Assembly (NCBI GenBank): GCA_001898385.1
Contig: MKTT01000050.1
Coordinates: 62,001-126,000, forward strand
Direction of reading: 5' to 3'
DNA: 64,000 nt
Source of the DNA: Planctomycetales bacterium 71-10
GTDB lineage: Bacteria > Planctomycetota > Planctomycetia > Isosphaerales > Isosphaeraceae
Below are positions 25,831-34,225 of the stretch, piece by piece. The position numbers were made by a program, and so were the translations under genes. Below the pieces are notes generated by a model. It made no database searches. It worked only from the letters and a program-made list of their open reading frames with translations, and had not been told where the DNA came from. Position 1 is the stretch's first letter; every line of letters begins with the position of its first letter.

Positions 25831-26442
25831 ATGGCCGCGTCGATGTCATCGCAGGTCCTACTCATCCGCCCCGGGGCGACGCTCTACGACGAGCAGAACC
25901 GGGTCCAGGGCGTCCTCGACATCCCCCTGAGCGATCAGGGGCGGGTCGACGTCGACCGGCTGGCGGAACGGCTCGTCGCGCGCGAGCCCCACGCCCCCCT
26001 CTCGGCCCTCTACTGCGGGCCGGGCGAGAGCGTCGTCCGCACGGCCGAGGTCGTCGGCAAGGCCCTGGGCCTGCGGCCCAAGCGGATCGACGACTTCCGG
26101 AACCTCGACCAGGGCCTCTGGCAGGGGCTCCAGATCGAGGAGATCCGTCGCCGCAACACCCGCCTCTTCCGTCAGTGGATCGACGACCCTCGGACCATCC
26201 GGCCCCCCCAGGGCGAGACCATCGAGGAGGCCATGGACCGCATCCGCGCCGCGTTCCGGCCCCTCATCCGCCGCCACCAGGACGAGGCGTTCGGGCTGAT
26301 CGCCGGCGAGCCCATCGGCCGGCTCATCGCCGGCTACCTCAAGCGCGTCCCCCGGCTCCAGCTCGATGAATTCCTCCCGTGCTGCGGCTACGAGCAGATC
26401 GAGGTCCAGGCCGACCTGATCAACGGCCACGGCTCCCCTTGA
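25831..26442 (+). CDS. Histidine-phosphatase-fold protein lacking catalytic residues
   Basis: A 203-residue protein with the phosphoglycerate-mutase/histidine phosphatase fold, recognised by the run RVQGVLDIPLSDQGR and by LWQGLQIEEI. The hallmark RHG is RPG here (residues 13-15), so the phospho-accepting His14 is Pro. The SPLxR-like segment reads CGPGESVVRTAE, and the second catalytic His region reads LIAGEPIG (156-163) without His. All known family phosphatases need these residues, so this is probably a non-enzymatic binding protein. It lies 91 bp upstream of accD on the same strand and may be cotranscribed with it. ATG 25843 is an alternative start four codons later. Confidence 0.8.
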   Translation: MAASMSSQVLLIRPGATLYDEQNRVQGVLDIPLSDQGRVDVDRLAERLVAREPHAPLSALYCGPGESVVRTAEVVGKALGLRPKRIDDFRNLDQGLWQGLQIEEIRRRNTRLFRQWIDDPRTIRPPQGETIEEAMDRIRAAFRPLIRRHQDEAFGLIAGEPIGRLIAGYLKRVPRLQLDEFLPCCGYEQIEVQADLINGHGSP

Positions 26443-26533
26443 CAAGATCGCCGCGCCCGGGAACCCTTGAAACGCACCGGTTCGCGCCCGCCCCCCGCGC
26501 CCATCCCCGCTCGCCACAGGAGTACGATCGCCC

Positions 26534-27379
26534 ATGGCCGCCAAAGGAGGACCCCTGCACGCCTGGCATGGGCATTTCGAAGCGAAGCGCGTCCCCGAAG
26601 GGGTCTGGATGCGCTGCGACGGCTGCGGGGCGACCCTCTTCCGCAAGCAGGTGGAGCAGAACCTCAGCGTCTGCCCCGAGTGCAACCACCACATGCCCCT
26701 GACCGCCCAGGAGCGGATCCGACAGCTCCTGGACACCGACACGTTCGAAGACTGGTTCCCCGACCTCCGCCCCGCCGACCCCCTGGAGTTCGACGACCGC
26801 CGGCCCTACCCCGAGCGCGTCCGCGCCGAGCAGGCCCGCACCGGCCTGAACGAGGCCGCCCTGGTGGGCCAGGGGTTCATCAAGGGCCGCCGCATCGTCT
26901 TCGGCATCACCGACAGCGGCTTCATCATGGGGAGCATGGGCTCCGTCGTCGGCGAGAAGCTGACCCGGGCCGTCGAGGAGGCCACCCGCCAGAAGCTGCC
27001 GCTGGTCATCGTCTCCGGCTCCGGCGGCGGGGCCCGGATGCACGAGGGGATCTTCTCCCTGATGCAGATGGCCAAGGTCTCCACCGCCCTGAAGCGCTAT
27101 CGCGACGCCGGGGGCCTGTTCATCAGCGTGCTGACCCACCCGACGATGGGGGGCGTGGCCGCCAGCTTCGCCTCGCTCGGCGACGTCATCATCGCCGAGC
27201 CCAAGGCCCTGATCGGCTTCGCCGGCCCCCGCGTCATCGAGCAGACCGTCCGCGTCCAGCTCCCCGAGGGGTTCCAGACCAGCGAGTTCCACCTCCAGCA
27301 CGGCTTCGTGGACCGCATCGTCCACCGCCGCGACCTCAAGAGCCTCATCGCCCAGCTGATCGATTACACCACCCCCTGA
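26534..27379 (+). CDS. accD: Acetyl-CoA carboxylase carboxyltransferase subunit beta
   Basis: A 281-residue cytoplasmic subunit that, with AccA, transfers CO2 from carboxybiotin to acetyl-CoA to make malonyl-CoA for fatty acid synthesis. The N-terminal zinc ribbon is complete, with Cys28, Cys31, Cys47 and Cys50. The crotonase-fold domain carries the family's [11 protein letters not shown] oxyanion-hole loop and [11 protein letters not shown]. The length is typical. The closest upstream gene is the degenerate histidine phosphatase, which is not a usual partner. The convergent PIG-L gene begins only 11 bp after the stop. No accA, fabD or folC lies in the window. Confidence 0.96.
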   Translation: MAAKGGPLHAWHGHFEAKRVPEGVWMRCDGCGATLFRKQVEQNLSVCPECNHHMPLTAQERIRQLLDTDTFEDWFPDLRPADPLEFDDRRPYPERVRAEQARTGLNEAALVGQGFIKGRRIVFGITDSGFIMGSMGSVVGEKLTRAVEEATRQKLPLVIVSGSGGGARMHEGIFSLMQMAKVSTALKRYRDAGGLFISVLTHPTMGGVAASFASLGDVIIAEPKALIGFAGPRVIEQTVRVQLPEGFQTSEFHLQHGFVDRIVHRRDLKSLIAQLIDYTTP

Positions 27380-27390
27380 ATCCTCGCGGT

Positions 27391-28176
27391 TCATGAGGCC
27401 GTCGTCCGTTTCCCCTTCCCGTCCTGGCCGACCAGTTCGAGCAGCAGGTCGTCGTGCGGGTAGGGGTGGCCGAGGTACTGGCGGAAGCCCTCGGCCTTCG
27501 CCACGCCGATCTCCCGGCCGCGGACCTCGCCCCACCGCGCCTGGCTCTCCAGGTACTCGTCGATCCCGTGCTGGCGCAGCAGCCAATTCCGCTGGCTGGC
27601 GTGGCACGCGAGCATCGCCCGCTTGGTCTCGAACACGTCCGTCACGTTGACGTGGAAGGCCACCGGCTGGGGACGGCCGTCGCGGTCGTTCCCCTCCAGG
27701 GAGTCGACGAAATACAGGTGCGGGATGGAATCCAGCGCCTTCGCGGGCTCCCACTGGCGGGTGGCGTAGTTCGGGCAACCGGCGGCGAAGCAGGCGTCGC
27801 GGACGAGCAGGCTGGTCATCTCGTGGTCGCAGATGTAGTCGACCGGCGGGGCCGTCAGGATGATATCGGGGCGGACGCGCCGGAGGGCCTCCGTGACCCG
27901 GCGGCGGGATTCGTCGTCGTTGAAGACGGCCAGGTCCCGGAACTCCAGGCAGAGGTAGTCGGCCCCGATCAGGTCGGCCGCCGCCTTGGCCTCCGCCCGG
28001 CGGATGGCGGCGATGGCCTCGGCGTCGTGCTCGGCGCTGCCGCAGTCGCCCGGGGTCATCGTCGCGATGGTGACGTGGTGTCCCGCGGCCCGCAGCAGGG
28101 CGAGCGTCCCCGCGCACTGGAACTCGACGTCGTCGGGGTGGGCGTGGATCGCGAGGATGCGCTTTTGCGTGTGCAT
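27391..28176 (-). CDS. PIG-L family deacetylase
   Basis: A 261-residue metal-dependent N-deacetylase of the PIG-L/LmbE family. The zinc motif AHPDD is at residues 12-16, and a second metal His lies in the VDYICDHEMTS segment. Members remove acetyl from GlcNAc-containing compounds, such as BshB in bacillithiol synthesis or glycolipid intermediates. BshB is possible, but nothing in the context fixes the substrate. I chose ATG 28176 because it starts directly before the conserved KRILAIHAHPDD. ATG 28224 would add 16 residues without homology or ribosome site. The gene converges on accD and diverges from lexA. Confidence 0.87.
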   Translation of the reverse strand: MHTQKRILAIHAHPDDVEFQCAGTLALLRAAGHHVTIATMTPGDCGSAEHDAEAIAAIRRAEAKAAADLIGADYLCLEFRDLAVFNDDESRRRVTEALRRVRPDIILTAPPVDYICDHEMTSLLVRDACFAAGCPNYATRQWEPAKALDSIPHLYFVDSLEGNDRDGRPQPVAFHVNVTDVFETKRAMLACHASQRNWLLRQHGIDEYLESQARWGEVRGREIGVAKAEGFRQYLGHPYPHDDLLLELVGQDGKGKRTTAS

Positions 28177-28311
28177 CGTTGATGGGTCCGAATCCGTCGA
28201 GGGCGTCCAGGAACCTACGGCCATGCTAGCCCCGGCGTGGGTTGTAAGTCAATGACGTTGTGAGACTTGGGGTTTGGTCGCGGGTCGGGTCGCGCGGGAA
28301 CTGAAAAATGT

Positions 28312-28327
28312 TCTGGCGTGCGCTAGA
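28312..28327 (+). promoter_or_regulatory. Dyad upstream of lexA, candidate LexA box
   Basis: TCTGGCG-tg-CGCTAGA pairs at six of seven positions and is followed by CTGTACATTAG, whose TACATT (28336-28341) could be a -10 box. It lies about 125 bp before the lexA start in the only upstream region. LexA commonly represses its own gene through such a dyad; that this is the operator is inference. Confidence 0.4.
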
Positions 28328-28451
28328 CGACCACTGTACATTAGCCACAAAGGGCCACCATACTGATCGTCCGTGTGCTGCGAGCCTCTTCATGCGACGT
28401 GGCATGCGGGCCGCCCGGTCCGATCCGAACCCGACACGAATGGAGCCTGAA

Positions 28452-29060
28452 ATGGCCGACCTCGACTCGCTCACCTCGCGGCAGCGCGAGATCTACAGCT
28501 TCATCCGCAGCAAGATCCAGGGACGGGGATACGGGCCCACGGTGCGGGAGATCGGGCTGCACTTCGAGATCAAGAGCCCCAACGGGGTCATGTGCCACCT
28601 GAAGGCGCTCCAGAAGAAGGGGCTGATCCACCGCGAGCCGAACATGTCGCGCGCGATCCAGTTGCTGGACGACCCGGCGACGGCGCCGCCGCTGGGCGGC
28701 CTGAAGCTGGTGGGGCGGATCGCCGCCGGCCAGCCGATCGAGGCGATCGAGCAGGACGAGGAGCTGACGTTCTCCGACTGGGTGGAGGACGGCGGCAAGT
28801 TCGCCCTCCGCGTCACCGGCGAGTCGATGATCGAGGAGCACATCGCCGACGGCGACTACGTCGTCATCAAGCAGCAGGACCAGGCCCGCGACGGCCAGAT
28901 CGTCGCCGTGCGCGACGAGGACGGCGAGGCCACCCTCAAGAAGATCTACCGCGATCGCGGCCGCGTCCGCCTCGAGCCGGCCAACAAGGCCATGAAGCCC
29001 ATCTTCCGCGACAAGGTCGACATCCTGGGCATCCTCGTCGGCGTCGTCCGGAAATACTGA
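28452..29060 (+). CDS. lexA: LexA repressor, SOS response
   Basis: A 202-residue SOS repressor that represses DNA-repair genes until RecA filaments trigger self-cleavage. The winged helix-turn-helix is at residues 1-65 (GPTVREIGLHFEIKSPNGV). The cleavage site is Ala92-Gly93 in GRIAAGQP. The catalytic dyad is Ser125 in TGESMIEEH and Lys163 in ATLKK. ATG 28452 has GGAG six bases upstream; an earlier ATG at 28440 overlaps that site. rnhA follows 133 bp later on the same strand. No recA or error-prone polymerase is in the window. Confidence 0.95.
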   Translation: MADLDSLTSRQREIYSFIRSKIQGRGYGPTVREIGLHFEIKSPNGVMCHLKALQKKGLIHREPNMSRAIQLLDDPATAPPLGGLKLVGRIAAGQPIEAIEQDEELTFSDWVEDGGKFALRVTGESMIEEHIADGDYVVIKQQDQARDGQIVAVRDEDGEATLKKIYRDRGRVRLEPANKAMKPIFRDKVDILGILVGVVRKY

Positions 29061-29193
29061 GCGGCGGGCGGGCTTGACGGCGCCCGGCCTCGTCCCGATC
29101 ATCGAAGCCCGGCCGGGGGGACGTCCCCCGCGCCGGCCTCTTCGACGACGCGACCGCCCCGCGCGGCGGCCACGGAAGGATCGGATCGCGAAC

Positions 29194-29682
29194 ATGGAAC
29201 CGGACGCCTCGGCCCCGGCCGACCTGGTCAAGCTCTTCACCGACGGCGCCTGCTCCGGCAACCCCGGGCCCGGCGGCTGGGCGTACATCCTCCAGCACCC
29301 CGCCAGCGGCCAGGAGCGCAGCGAGTCGGGCGCGGAGTGGGAGACGACCAACAACCGGATGGAGCTGACCGGCCCCATCGAGGGCCTCGCCTCGCTGAAG
29401 CGGCGCTGCACGGTCGAGCTGGTGACCGACAGCCAGTACGTCGCCAAGGGCATCAAGGAGTGGATGCCCAACTGGAAGAAGCGGGGATGGCAGCGCAAGG
29501 ACGGCAACGTCCTCAAGCCGGTGATGAACGTCGACCTGTGGAAGCGGCTCGACGAGCTATTGGCCGGGCACGACGTCCGCGTGACCCACGTCCTGGGCCA
29601 TCGCGGGCACCCCGAGAACGAGGCCTGCGACCGCATGGCGGTCGCCGCCTACAAGGAGCTGAAGCGCAACGGGTCGGCCTGA
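29194..29682 (+). CDS. rnhA: Ribonuclease HI
   Basis: A 162-residue endonuclease that cuts the RNA strand of RNA-DNA hybrids and so removes R-loops and primers. The four metal-binding acidic residues are present: Asp17 (LFTDGACSGNPG), Glu57 (NNRMELTG), Asp79 (VTDSQYV) and Asp146. The loop His is in LGHRGHPENE. The basic protrusion of E. coli-type enzymes is recognisable around WMPNWKKRGWQRKDG. The length is normal. It follows lexA and converges on hemQ, 47 bp apart. Confidence 0.95.
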   Translation: MEPDASAPADLVKLFTDGACSGNPGPGGWAYILQHPASGQERSESGAEWETTNNRMELTGPIEGLASLKRRCTVELVTDSQYVAKGIKEWMPNWKKRGWQRKDGNVLKPVMNVDLWKRLDELLAGHDVRVTHVLGHRGHPENEACDRMAVAAYKELKRNGSA

Positions 29683-29729
29683 CGACGGGGCGGCCGGGAT
29701 GGCGGCCCCATCGAGCGTCGGCCGTCGGG

Positions 29730-30629
29730 TTAGATCTTCAGCGCGTCGGCGAGTTCCGCGGGGCGCAGGAAGTATCCGAAGTAGAAATCGCCGAAGAGGG
29801 CGTACTTCGCCGAGGACTCGTCGAACCGCATGGTGTAGACGATGTCCTTGAGGAACAGGGGGTTGCGGGCCCAGAGGGTGACGCCCCACTCCCAGTCGTC
29901 CAGGCCGGTCGACGCGGTGATGACCTGGCTGACCTTCCCCGCGAAGGCCATCCCGGACCGGCCGTGCTGGGACATCAACTCGGACCGCTCCTCGAACGGC
30001 AGCAGGTACCAGTTCTGATCCCCCTGGCGCATCTTGCTCATGGGGTAGAAGCAGAAGCAGGGCCAGTCGGGGAACTCGGGGTAGAGCCGATGCTGGTTCA
30101 TCGGCCCCAGCCGCTCGGCGTACGAGGAGACCTTGGCCCGGAACATCGGGCTTTCGGGGTCGAGCTTCTCGCGATCGCGGAGGATGGCCGCGTACTGCTC
30201 GGCGTCCGGGACGTATTCCGAGACCTCGGTGATCGAATAGAACGAGTAGCTCGCCTCGAACGCGGCCCCCAGCGGCGACGCCGCGAGCGCGTTCTGGACG
30301 CCGTGGATGGCCTTGATGTCCGGCCCGGCCAGCATCAGGCCGAAGTCCGCCTTGTGCCCCGGGACCGCGAACGCCTGGAACTGCGCGACCCCCTCGGGCT
30401 TGGTGCCGAGGATCTGCTCGAACGCCTCGCGGCCGAGGCGCTTCTCGTCCGGGCCCAGGCGGCGGAGGGCGTCGCGGTCGACCTTGTAGAAGAGGTGGAG
30501 GAAGTGCCAGCCGGTCTCGGGGACGAGCGAGGCGGGGACTTCCGGGCGCGTCGGCCTCCGCGCGGGCCTCTCGCCGGGGGCGCCCTCGGGCCGGGGATGC
30601 TGGGTGGCGGCGGACGTCTCCTGGCTCAT
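29730..30629 (-). CDS. hemQ: Coproheme decarboxylase (HemQ/ChdC, chlorite dismutase family)
   Basis: A 299-residue haem-dependent enzyme that oxidatively decarboxylates coproheme to protoheme in the coproporphyrin-dependent haem pathway. The family pattern is clear in the C-terminal half: FYPMSKMR, NWYLLPFEERSELM, GLDDWEWGV and VYTMRFDESSAKYALFG. It has Gln where chlorite dismutases have their catalytic Arg, inferred only from the HemQ-like spacing, so the exact residue should be checked. The first 35 residues are a Pro/Arg-rich extension of unknown role. Presence of HemQ implies the coproporphyrin route as known for planctomycetes and Gram-positives. Confidence 0.88.
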   Translation of the reverse strand: MSQETSAATQHPRPEGAPGERPARRPTRPEVPASLVPETGWHFLHLFYKVDRDALRRLGPDEKRLGREAFEQILGTKPEGVAQFQAFAVPGHKADFGLMLAGPDIKAIHGVQNALAASPLGAAFEASYSFYSITEVSEYVPDAEQYAAILRDREKLDPESPMFRAKVSSYAERLGPMNQHRLYPEFPDWPCFCFYPMSKMRQGDQNWYLLPFEERSELMSQHGRSGMAFAGKVSQVITASTGLDDWEWGVTLWARNPLFLKDIVYTMRFDESSAKYALFGDFYFGYFLRPAELADALKI

Positions 30630-30729
30630 CTACGGTCCCCCTCGTCGGGCCTCGTCGCGGCGTCTCTCACGACGCCGATTGTAGGCCGGAGCCTCGCGGG
30701 GGGGCAAGGCGATGACGCAGGGCCGCGGG

Positions 30730-32268
30730 TCAGGGACTCGCGGGGGTCTTTCTCAGATAGTCCTTATCCTGATTAGCCAGGCAGTAGTCGCAGATCTTGT
30801 ATCCCGCCCGGATCGCCTCGTCGGCGTCGTCGAATTCGACCCGGTTCTTGGCGCTGATCCGTTCGTCGTAGCCGCAGTTGGTCGTGTGGAAACATTTGGC
30901 CTCGTGGCTGGCGACGATCCTGGGGAGAGCATGGCGGCCGGCCTTGCCCGTGGCCTTGACGGGGGGCGAGCCCTCGCGGCGCTGGCCGATCGTGGTCGAG
31001 CCCGACGGACCTCGGGCGACATGCGGCCCGGCGGAAGGCGCCTCGTCCGGGGTCGGGGCGATGAGCCCTTGAGGGGTCGCCGGCGCGGGGCTTGGGGCCC
31101 CGAGGTGGGTCGCGGCCAGGTAGCCGAGGGCGAGCCCGGCGCTCAAGAGGACGGCCCAGAAGGCCAGGGCCGCGGCCGACGGCCCCCGGCGTCGCTTCGC
31201 GACGGCCTTCGAAGGCCGGTCGAGCCAGGCGTGGAGGTCGGCGGCGAGGGCCCGGGCGCTGGGATAGCGGTCCTGGGGGCGTTCGGACGTGGCCCTCTGG
31301 CAGATCCGGACCAGTTCGGCCGGGATGGACGGGTCGACGCCGGCCCACTCCTCGGCCGAAGGGGCGGCATGGCCGGCCGGGGAGGTGGCCGGCGATCGGA
31401 CGGTGGAGATCGAGTTCGGGCCGCGGCCGGCCAGCATCTCGAACAGGACGACGCCCAGGCTGAAGACGTCGCTGCGCTCGTCGGCCTGTCGGCTGTGGCC
31501 CTGGGCCTGCTCGGGGCTCATGTAGGCGGGGGTCCCGACGATCGCCCCGTCGTGGGTCAGGTCGGAATCCAGGTCGGCGCGGCGGGCCAGGCCGAAGTCG
31601 ATCAGCCGCGGCCGTCCCTGCTCGTCGATGATGATGTTGGCCGGCTTGATGTCGCGGTGGACGACGCCGTTCTCGTGGGCGTAGCCGATGGCCTCGGCCA
31701 GGTCGCGGATCATCCGGGCGGCGACCGCCGGCTCGATGGCGTGGTGGTCCAGGTGCCACCAGAGCGGCTTGCCCACGACGCGCTGGTAGGCGACCCAACA
31801 CCGGCCGCGGTCGAACCCCGAGTCGTACACGGTCACGATGCTCGGGTGGTCGAGCCGCGCCGCGGCGCGGGCCTCGCGGAAGAATCGCTCCAGGACGCGG
31901 TCGTTGGGGCAGGGCTGGCGGAGCACCTTCAGGGCCACGTCGCGGTCGAGGCGGGGGTCGTAGGCCAGGAAGACCTGGCCGAACCCGCCGTCGCCCAGGC
32001 GATCGCGCAGGTGGAACCTCCCCAGGACGCCGAGCGAGCCCCGCGACCAGGTCGCGGTCCACTCGGTGGCGCCATCCCCGGGCCCCTTCGCCGCGACCGA
32101 TTCCATCGTGGAGGAGCCCGTGGGGTCGGTGTGGACGCCCGAGCCCGCCCGGCTGTCGAGGGGCTGGCCGCAGAAGGGGCAGGCGCCCGAGGCGACCTCG
32201 GCGTCGGCGGCTTCCAGTTCGACGCTCCGCAAGCAACCCCGGCAGACCACGCGGACCGGAGCGTTCAT
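30730..32268 (-). CDS. Membrane Ser/Thr kinase with zinc ribbon and Ada-like C-terminus
   Basis: A 512-residue Hanks-type kinase. Residues 9-33 hold a zinc-ribbon-like pair (CRGC at 9-12 and CPFC at 30-33). The kinase domain is about 83-350, with glycine loop GDGGFGQ, ATP-binding Lys114, catalytic HRDIKPAN (204-211), DFG (224-226) and an APE-like SPEQ. One transmembrane helix is at about 364-386, then a Pro-rich linker. The C-terminal 60 residues have Cys459, Cys465, Cys493 and Cys496 with intervening SAKNRVEF and AIRAGYKICDYC. This resembles the metal-binding module of Ada and of some secreted nucleases, here outside the membrane. I chose ATG 32268, which has GGAG upstream; the frame continues 59 codons further but without conserved sequence. 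Confidence 0.88.
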   Translation of the reverse strand: MNAPVRVVCRGCLRSVELEAADAEVASGACPFCGQPLDSRAGSGVHTDPTGSSTMESVAAKGPGDGATEWTATWSRGSLGVLGRFHLRDRLGDGGFGQVFLAYDPRLDRDVALKVLRQPCPNDRVLERFFREARAAARLDHPSIVTVYDSGFDRGRCWVAYQRVVGKPLWWHLDHHAIEPAVAARMIRDLAEAIGYAHENGVVHRDIKPANIIIDEQGRPRLIDFGLARRADLDSDLTHDGAIVGTPAYMSPEQAQGHSRQADERSDVFSLGVVLFEMLAGRGPNSISTVRSPATSPAGHAAPSAEEWAGVDPSIPAELVRICQRATSERPQDRYPSARALAADLHAWLDRPSKAVAKRRRGPSAAALAFWAVLLSAGLALGYLAATHLGAPSPAPATPQGLIAPTPDEAPSAGPHVARGPSGSTTIGQRREGSPPVKATGKAGRHALPRIVASHEAKCFHTTNCGYDERISAKNRVEFDDADEAIRAGYKICDYCLANQDKDYLRKTPASP

Positions 32269-32709
32269 CTTCCCGCACTCCTTCAACCTCGGTTCGGGGC
32301 CGCCCCGCGGCCTGCGCGAGCGGGCCGACGCCTCATATCCGTCGTCCGACGGCGTCGGCATCCACCCCTCCGCGATAGAACCTACGTCGTCCCTGCGCGA
32401 AGGCCAACTCACCCTGGGGTTTCCCTGCCGCTGGTGAGTGCTCATGGTGTCGCTCCGAGGGCGCGCCCGAAGCCCCGCGACGGCGGGGCCTCGGGACCGA
32501 GGAGACTTGGTCCGGCATGCTCGTGTTGCATACGGGCGACCACCTCGTCGCCGAGGGGCCGCATGATCTAGATTCGTAGCACCCAGGCATCATGTGACGC
32601 ACTGAGACTAAAAATGTCGACCGAGGACTCCGCCATGATGCAAAAAGCCGACGCCCCGCCATAGATGGGGGGCGTCGGCTTGATTGGATCGGGAGGGGCC
32701 GAATCGAGG
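32269..32709. other. Intergenic region, 441 bp, upstream of the kinase
   Basis: This region holds the kinase leader with AAGGAG, a stretch with in-frame but unconserved codons, and a strong minus-strand terminator at 32641-32681 that ends the Cys-rich lipoprotein gene. No other gene is supported. Confidence 0.5.
32641..32681 (-). terminator. Rho-independent terminator of the Cys-rich lipoprotein gene
   Basis: On the minus strand a perfect 13-bp stem, AAGCCGACGCCCC/GGGGCGTCGGCTT, is followed by a run of five T (GGCTTTTTG). The arms are 32645-32657 and 32669-32681. It lies 29 bp after the stop of the gene at 32710. Confidence 0.85.
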
Positions 32710-33366
32710 TCAGTGGGTCATGGTGGCGCCGGTGGCCGGGTTCACCGGCAGCGGGGCCGGCGGCGCGTCGATGGCCGGGGGGCCGGCGCAACGGCGGAGG
32801 TGGTCCTTGTCGATGTAGACGACCTCGACCTTGTGATCGACGTGGTTGAACGGGATCGGGTAGTCGGCCCAGTACAGCTCGTCGTAGTACACCGTGCACT
32901 TGTAGTGGCAGTGGACGAGCTGGCAGGGGCCGGCCAGGGGATAGACCTTGCAGGGGTCGACCTTCTCGCCGATCTTCTCGATCAGGAAGCGGACGTTGTT
33001 CCGCTGGGTCTCGTAGAAGACGGGCGAGCCGTTCTTGAACTTGGGGACCTTCTCCCAGACCTCTTCCTCGCTCGGGGGGTCGAGGCAGGCGGCGGGGGCG
33101 AAGTCGCCGGGGATGGGGTCGAGGATCGGCACGCGGCCGTCGTGCTCCTCGCGCTCCATGTCCTCTTCGAGCCGCTGCGACTGCGAGGCGAAGATCGGCC
33201 AGGCGAACGACCAGCCGGTGGGCCGCAGGGGAGAGATGTTGCGGAAGACGTACGAGAGGCCGCAGCCGACGTTCGTCGTGCAGAGCGCGGCCGTCAGGGC
33301 ACCCATGGCAAGGCCGCGAACCCAGCGCGGGGTCTTATGGCTCAGGTGCCGCGCGGATCGGAACAT
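32710..33366 (-). CDS. Cys-rich predicted lipoprotein, unknown function
   Basis: A 218-residue exported protein. It starts at ATG 33366 behind GAGGGG. The N-terminus is basic, then a hydrophobic stretch ends in a lipobox-like NVGC with Cys35. Mature parts include an aromatic segment (GWSFAWPIFASQ), an acidic region and a cluster of cysteines and histidines (DPCKVYPLAGPCQLVHCHY KC, residues about 150-170), which could bind metal or form disulfides. The tail is Pro/Ala-rich. I recognise no family. It is monocistronic, with its own terminator. Confidence 0.7.
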   Translation of the reverse strand: MFRSARHLSHKTPRWVRGLAMGALTAALCTTNVGCGLSYVFRNISPLRPTGWSFAWPIFASQSQRLEEDMEREEHDGRVPILDPIPGDFAPAACLDPPSEEEVWEKVPKFKNGSPVFYETQRNNVRFLIEKIGEKVDPCKVYPLAGPCQLVHCHYKCTVYYDELYWADYPIPFNHVDHKVEVVYIDKDHLRRCAGPPAIDAPPAPLPVNPATGATMTH

Positions 33367-34225
33367 GGTCTTATCCCCTCCTTGGGAACTGCGCGAACAC
33401 GCCGACGGGCGTTCCAGCCTCGCCGACCTACCGGCGCCGGGATCGCTATCCTGATATCGAGCGGAGCCGACCGATCGTTCCGGCGACTTCCTCATCGCGA
33501 CCGGTCCATCTGGTCTTGTTATCGATCGCGGCCCGCGTCGCCTGTGAGGAATTTCCGGATTCCCCCGAGATTCCCTTGACGACCGCAAATCCCGACCGAC
33601 CCCCGACTCACGCCTTTCGTCCCGCATCATCGGCAAGTCCGGCCCCGCGACTTGGGCGGAAGTGGAACGCCGTCGTCGGCGACTATCGATCGAGATCGGC
33701 GGGTCGGCCCGGCCTTCCGCTCAAGGGGATCGTCATCCGATCGATCCCGGGGGGCGACGCCCGGCGAATCTCGCTTCCCGCTCGGGATATTCCGGGCGTC
33801 ATGCGGCCGATCGTGCGATGAATGCTGGCGCCTCGGAGGGAAATGAAAGGAATTTTGAACATCGACGTTAATGGAATTGACAAGTGGGAGAGTTTGCTTT
33901 ACTTTCTGTCGCGGGATTGATTCGAAGAAGATCTCTCCCGATACAAGGAGGCCCAGACGTCCCGATTCGGGCTTCGACCTCGCACGAAACGCGTCGAATC
34001 AAGGAATGATCGGTTTCGGTCGACCGGCCCACGTCCGGCACCTTGATCGTCCAAGAAGTCGGGAGCCCGGGGGGGCCTGTGTGGCACCCCTTTCCAGGGC
34101 GATCCGTCCCCGTATCCCGTCCCATTCCCAAGTTCGGCGACGAGCCTGTTGCGGGGCTGCTCGCAAGGAGTGGCGCCGCGCCCCCAGCGGACATCGGCCG
34201 GAATCCTGACAAGAGGAGTTCCACC
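33367..34225. other. Long divergent intergenic region, 859 bp
   Basis: This is one of the longest gaps in the window, between the minus-strand lipoprotein gene and the + strand PEP-CTERM gene. The part from about 33820 to 34020 is clearly AT-richer than the surroundings. It contains a promoter with a perfect TTGACA box at 33877. Short open frames exist but have no ribosome sites and no conserved character, so I do not call a gene. The region could host an unrecognised small RNA or a long leader. Confidence 0.5.
33877..33905 (+). promoter_or_regulatory. Promoter upstream of the PEP-CTERM gene
   Basis: TTGACA (33877-33882) is a perfect -35 box, 17 bp before TACTTT (33900-33905). The direction is towards the PEP-CTERM gene. 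The first base of the transcript would be about 33912, giving a leader of about 310 nt. Confidence 0.55.

Noticed and set aside
32269-32445. 59-codon N-terminal extension of the kinase
   Set aside because: Low-complexity Arg/Pro/Ser sequence without conservation; ATG 32268 has a good Shine-Dalgarno sequence and starts right before the zinc ribbon.
33871-34209. 112-codon frame upstream of the PEP-CTERM gene
   Set aside because: No ribosome site, Arg/Pro/Ser-rich chance composition, and it begins before the likely -35 box at 33877.
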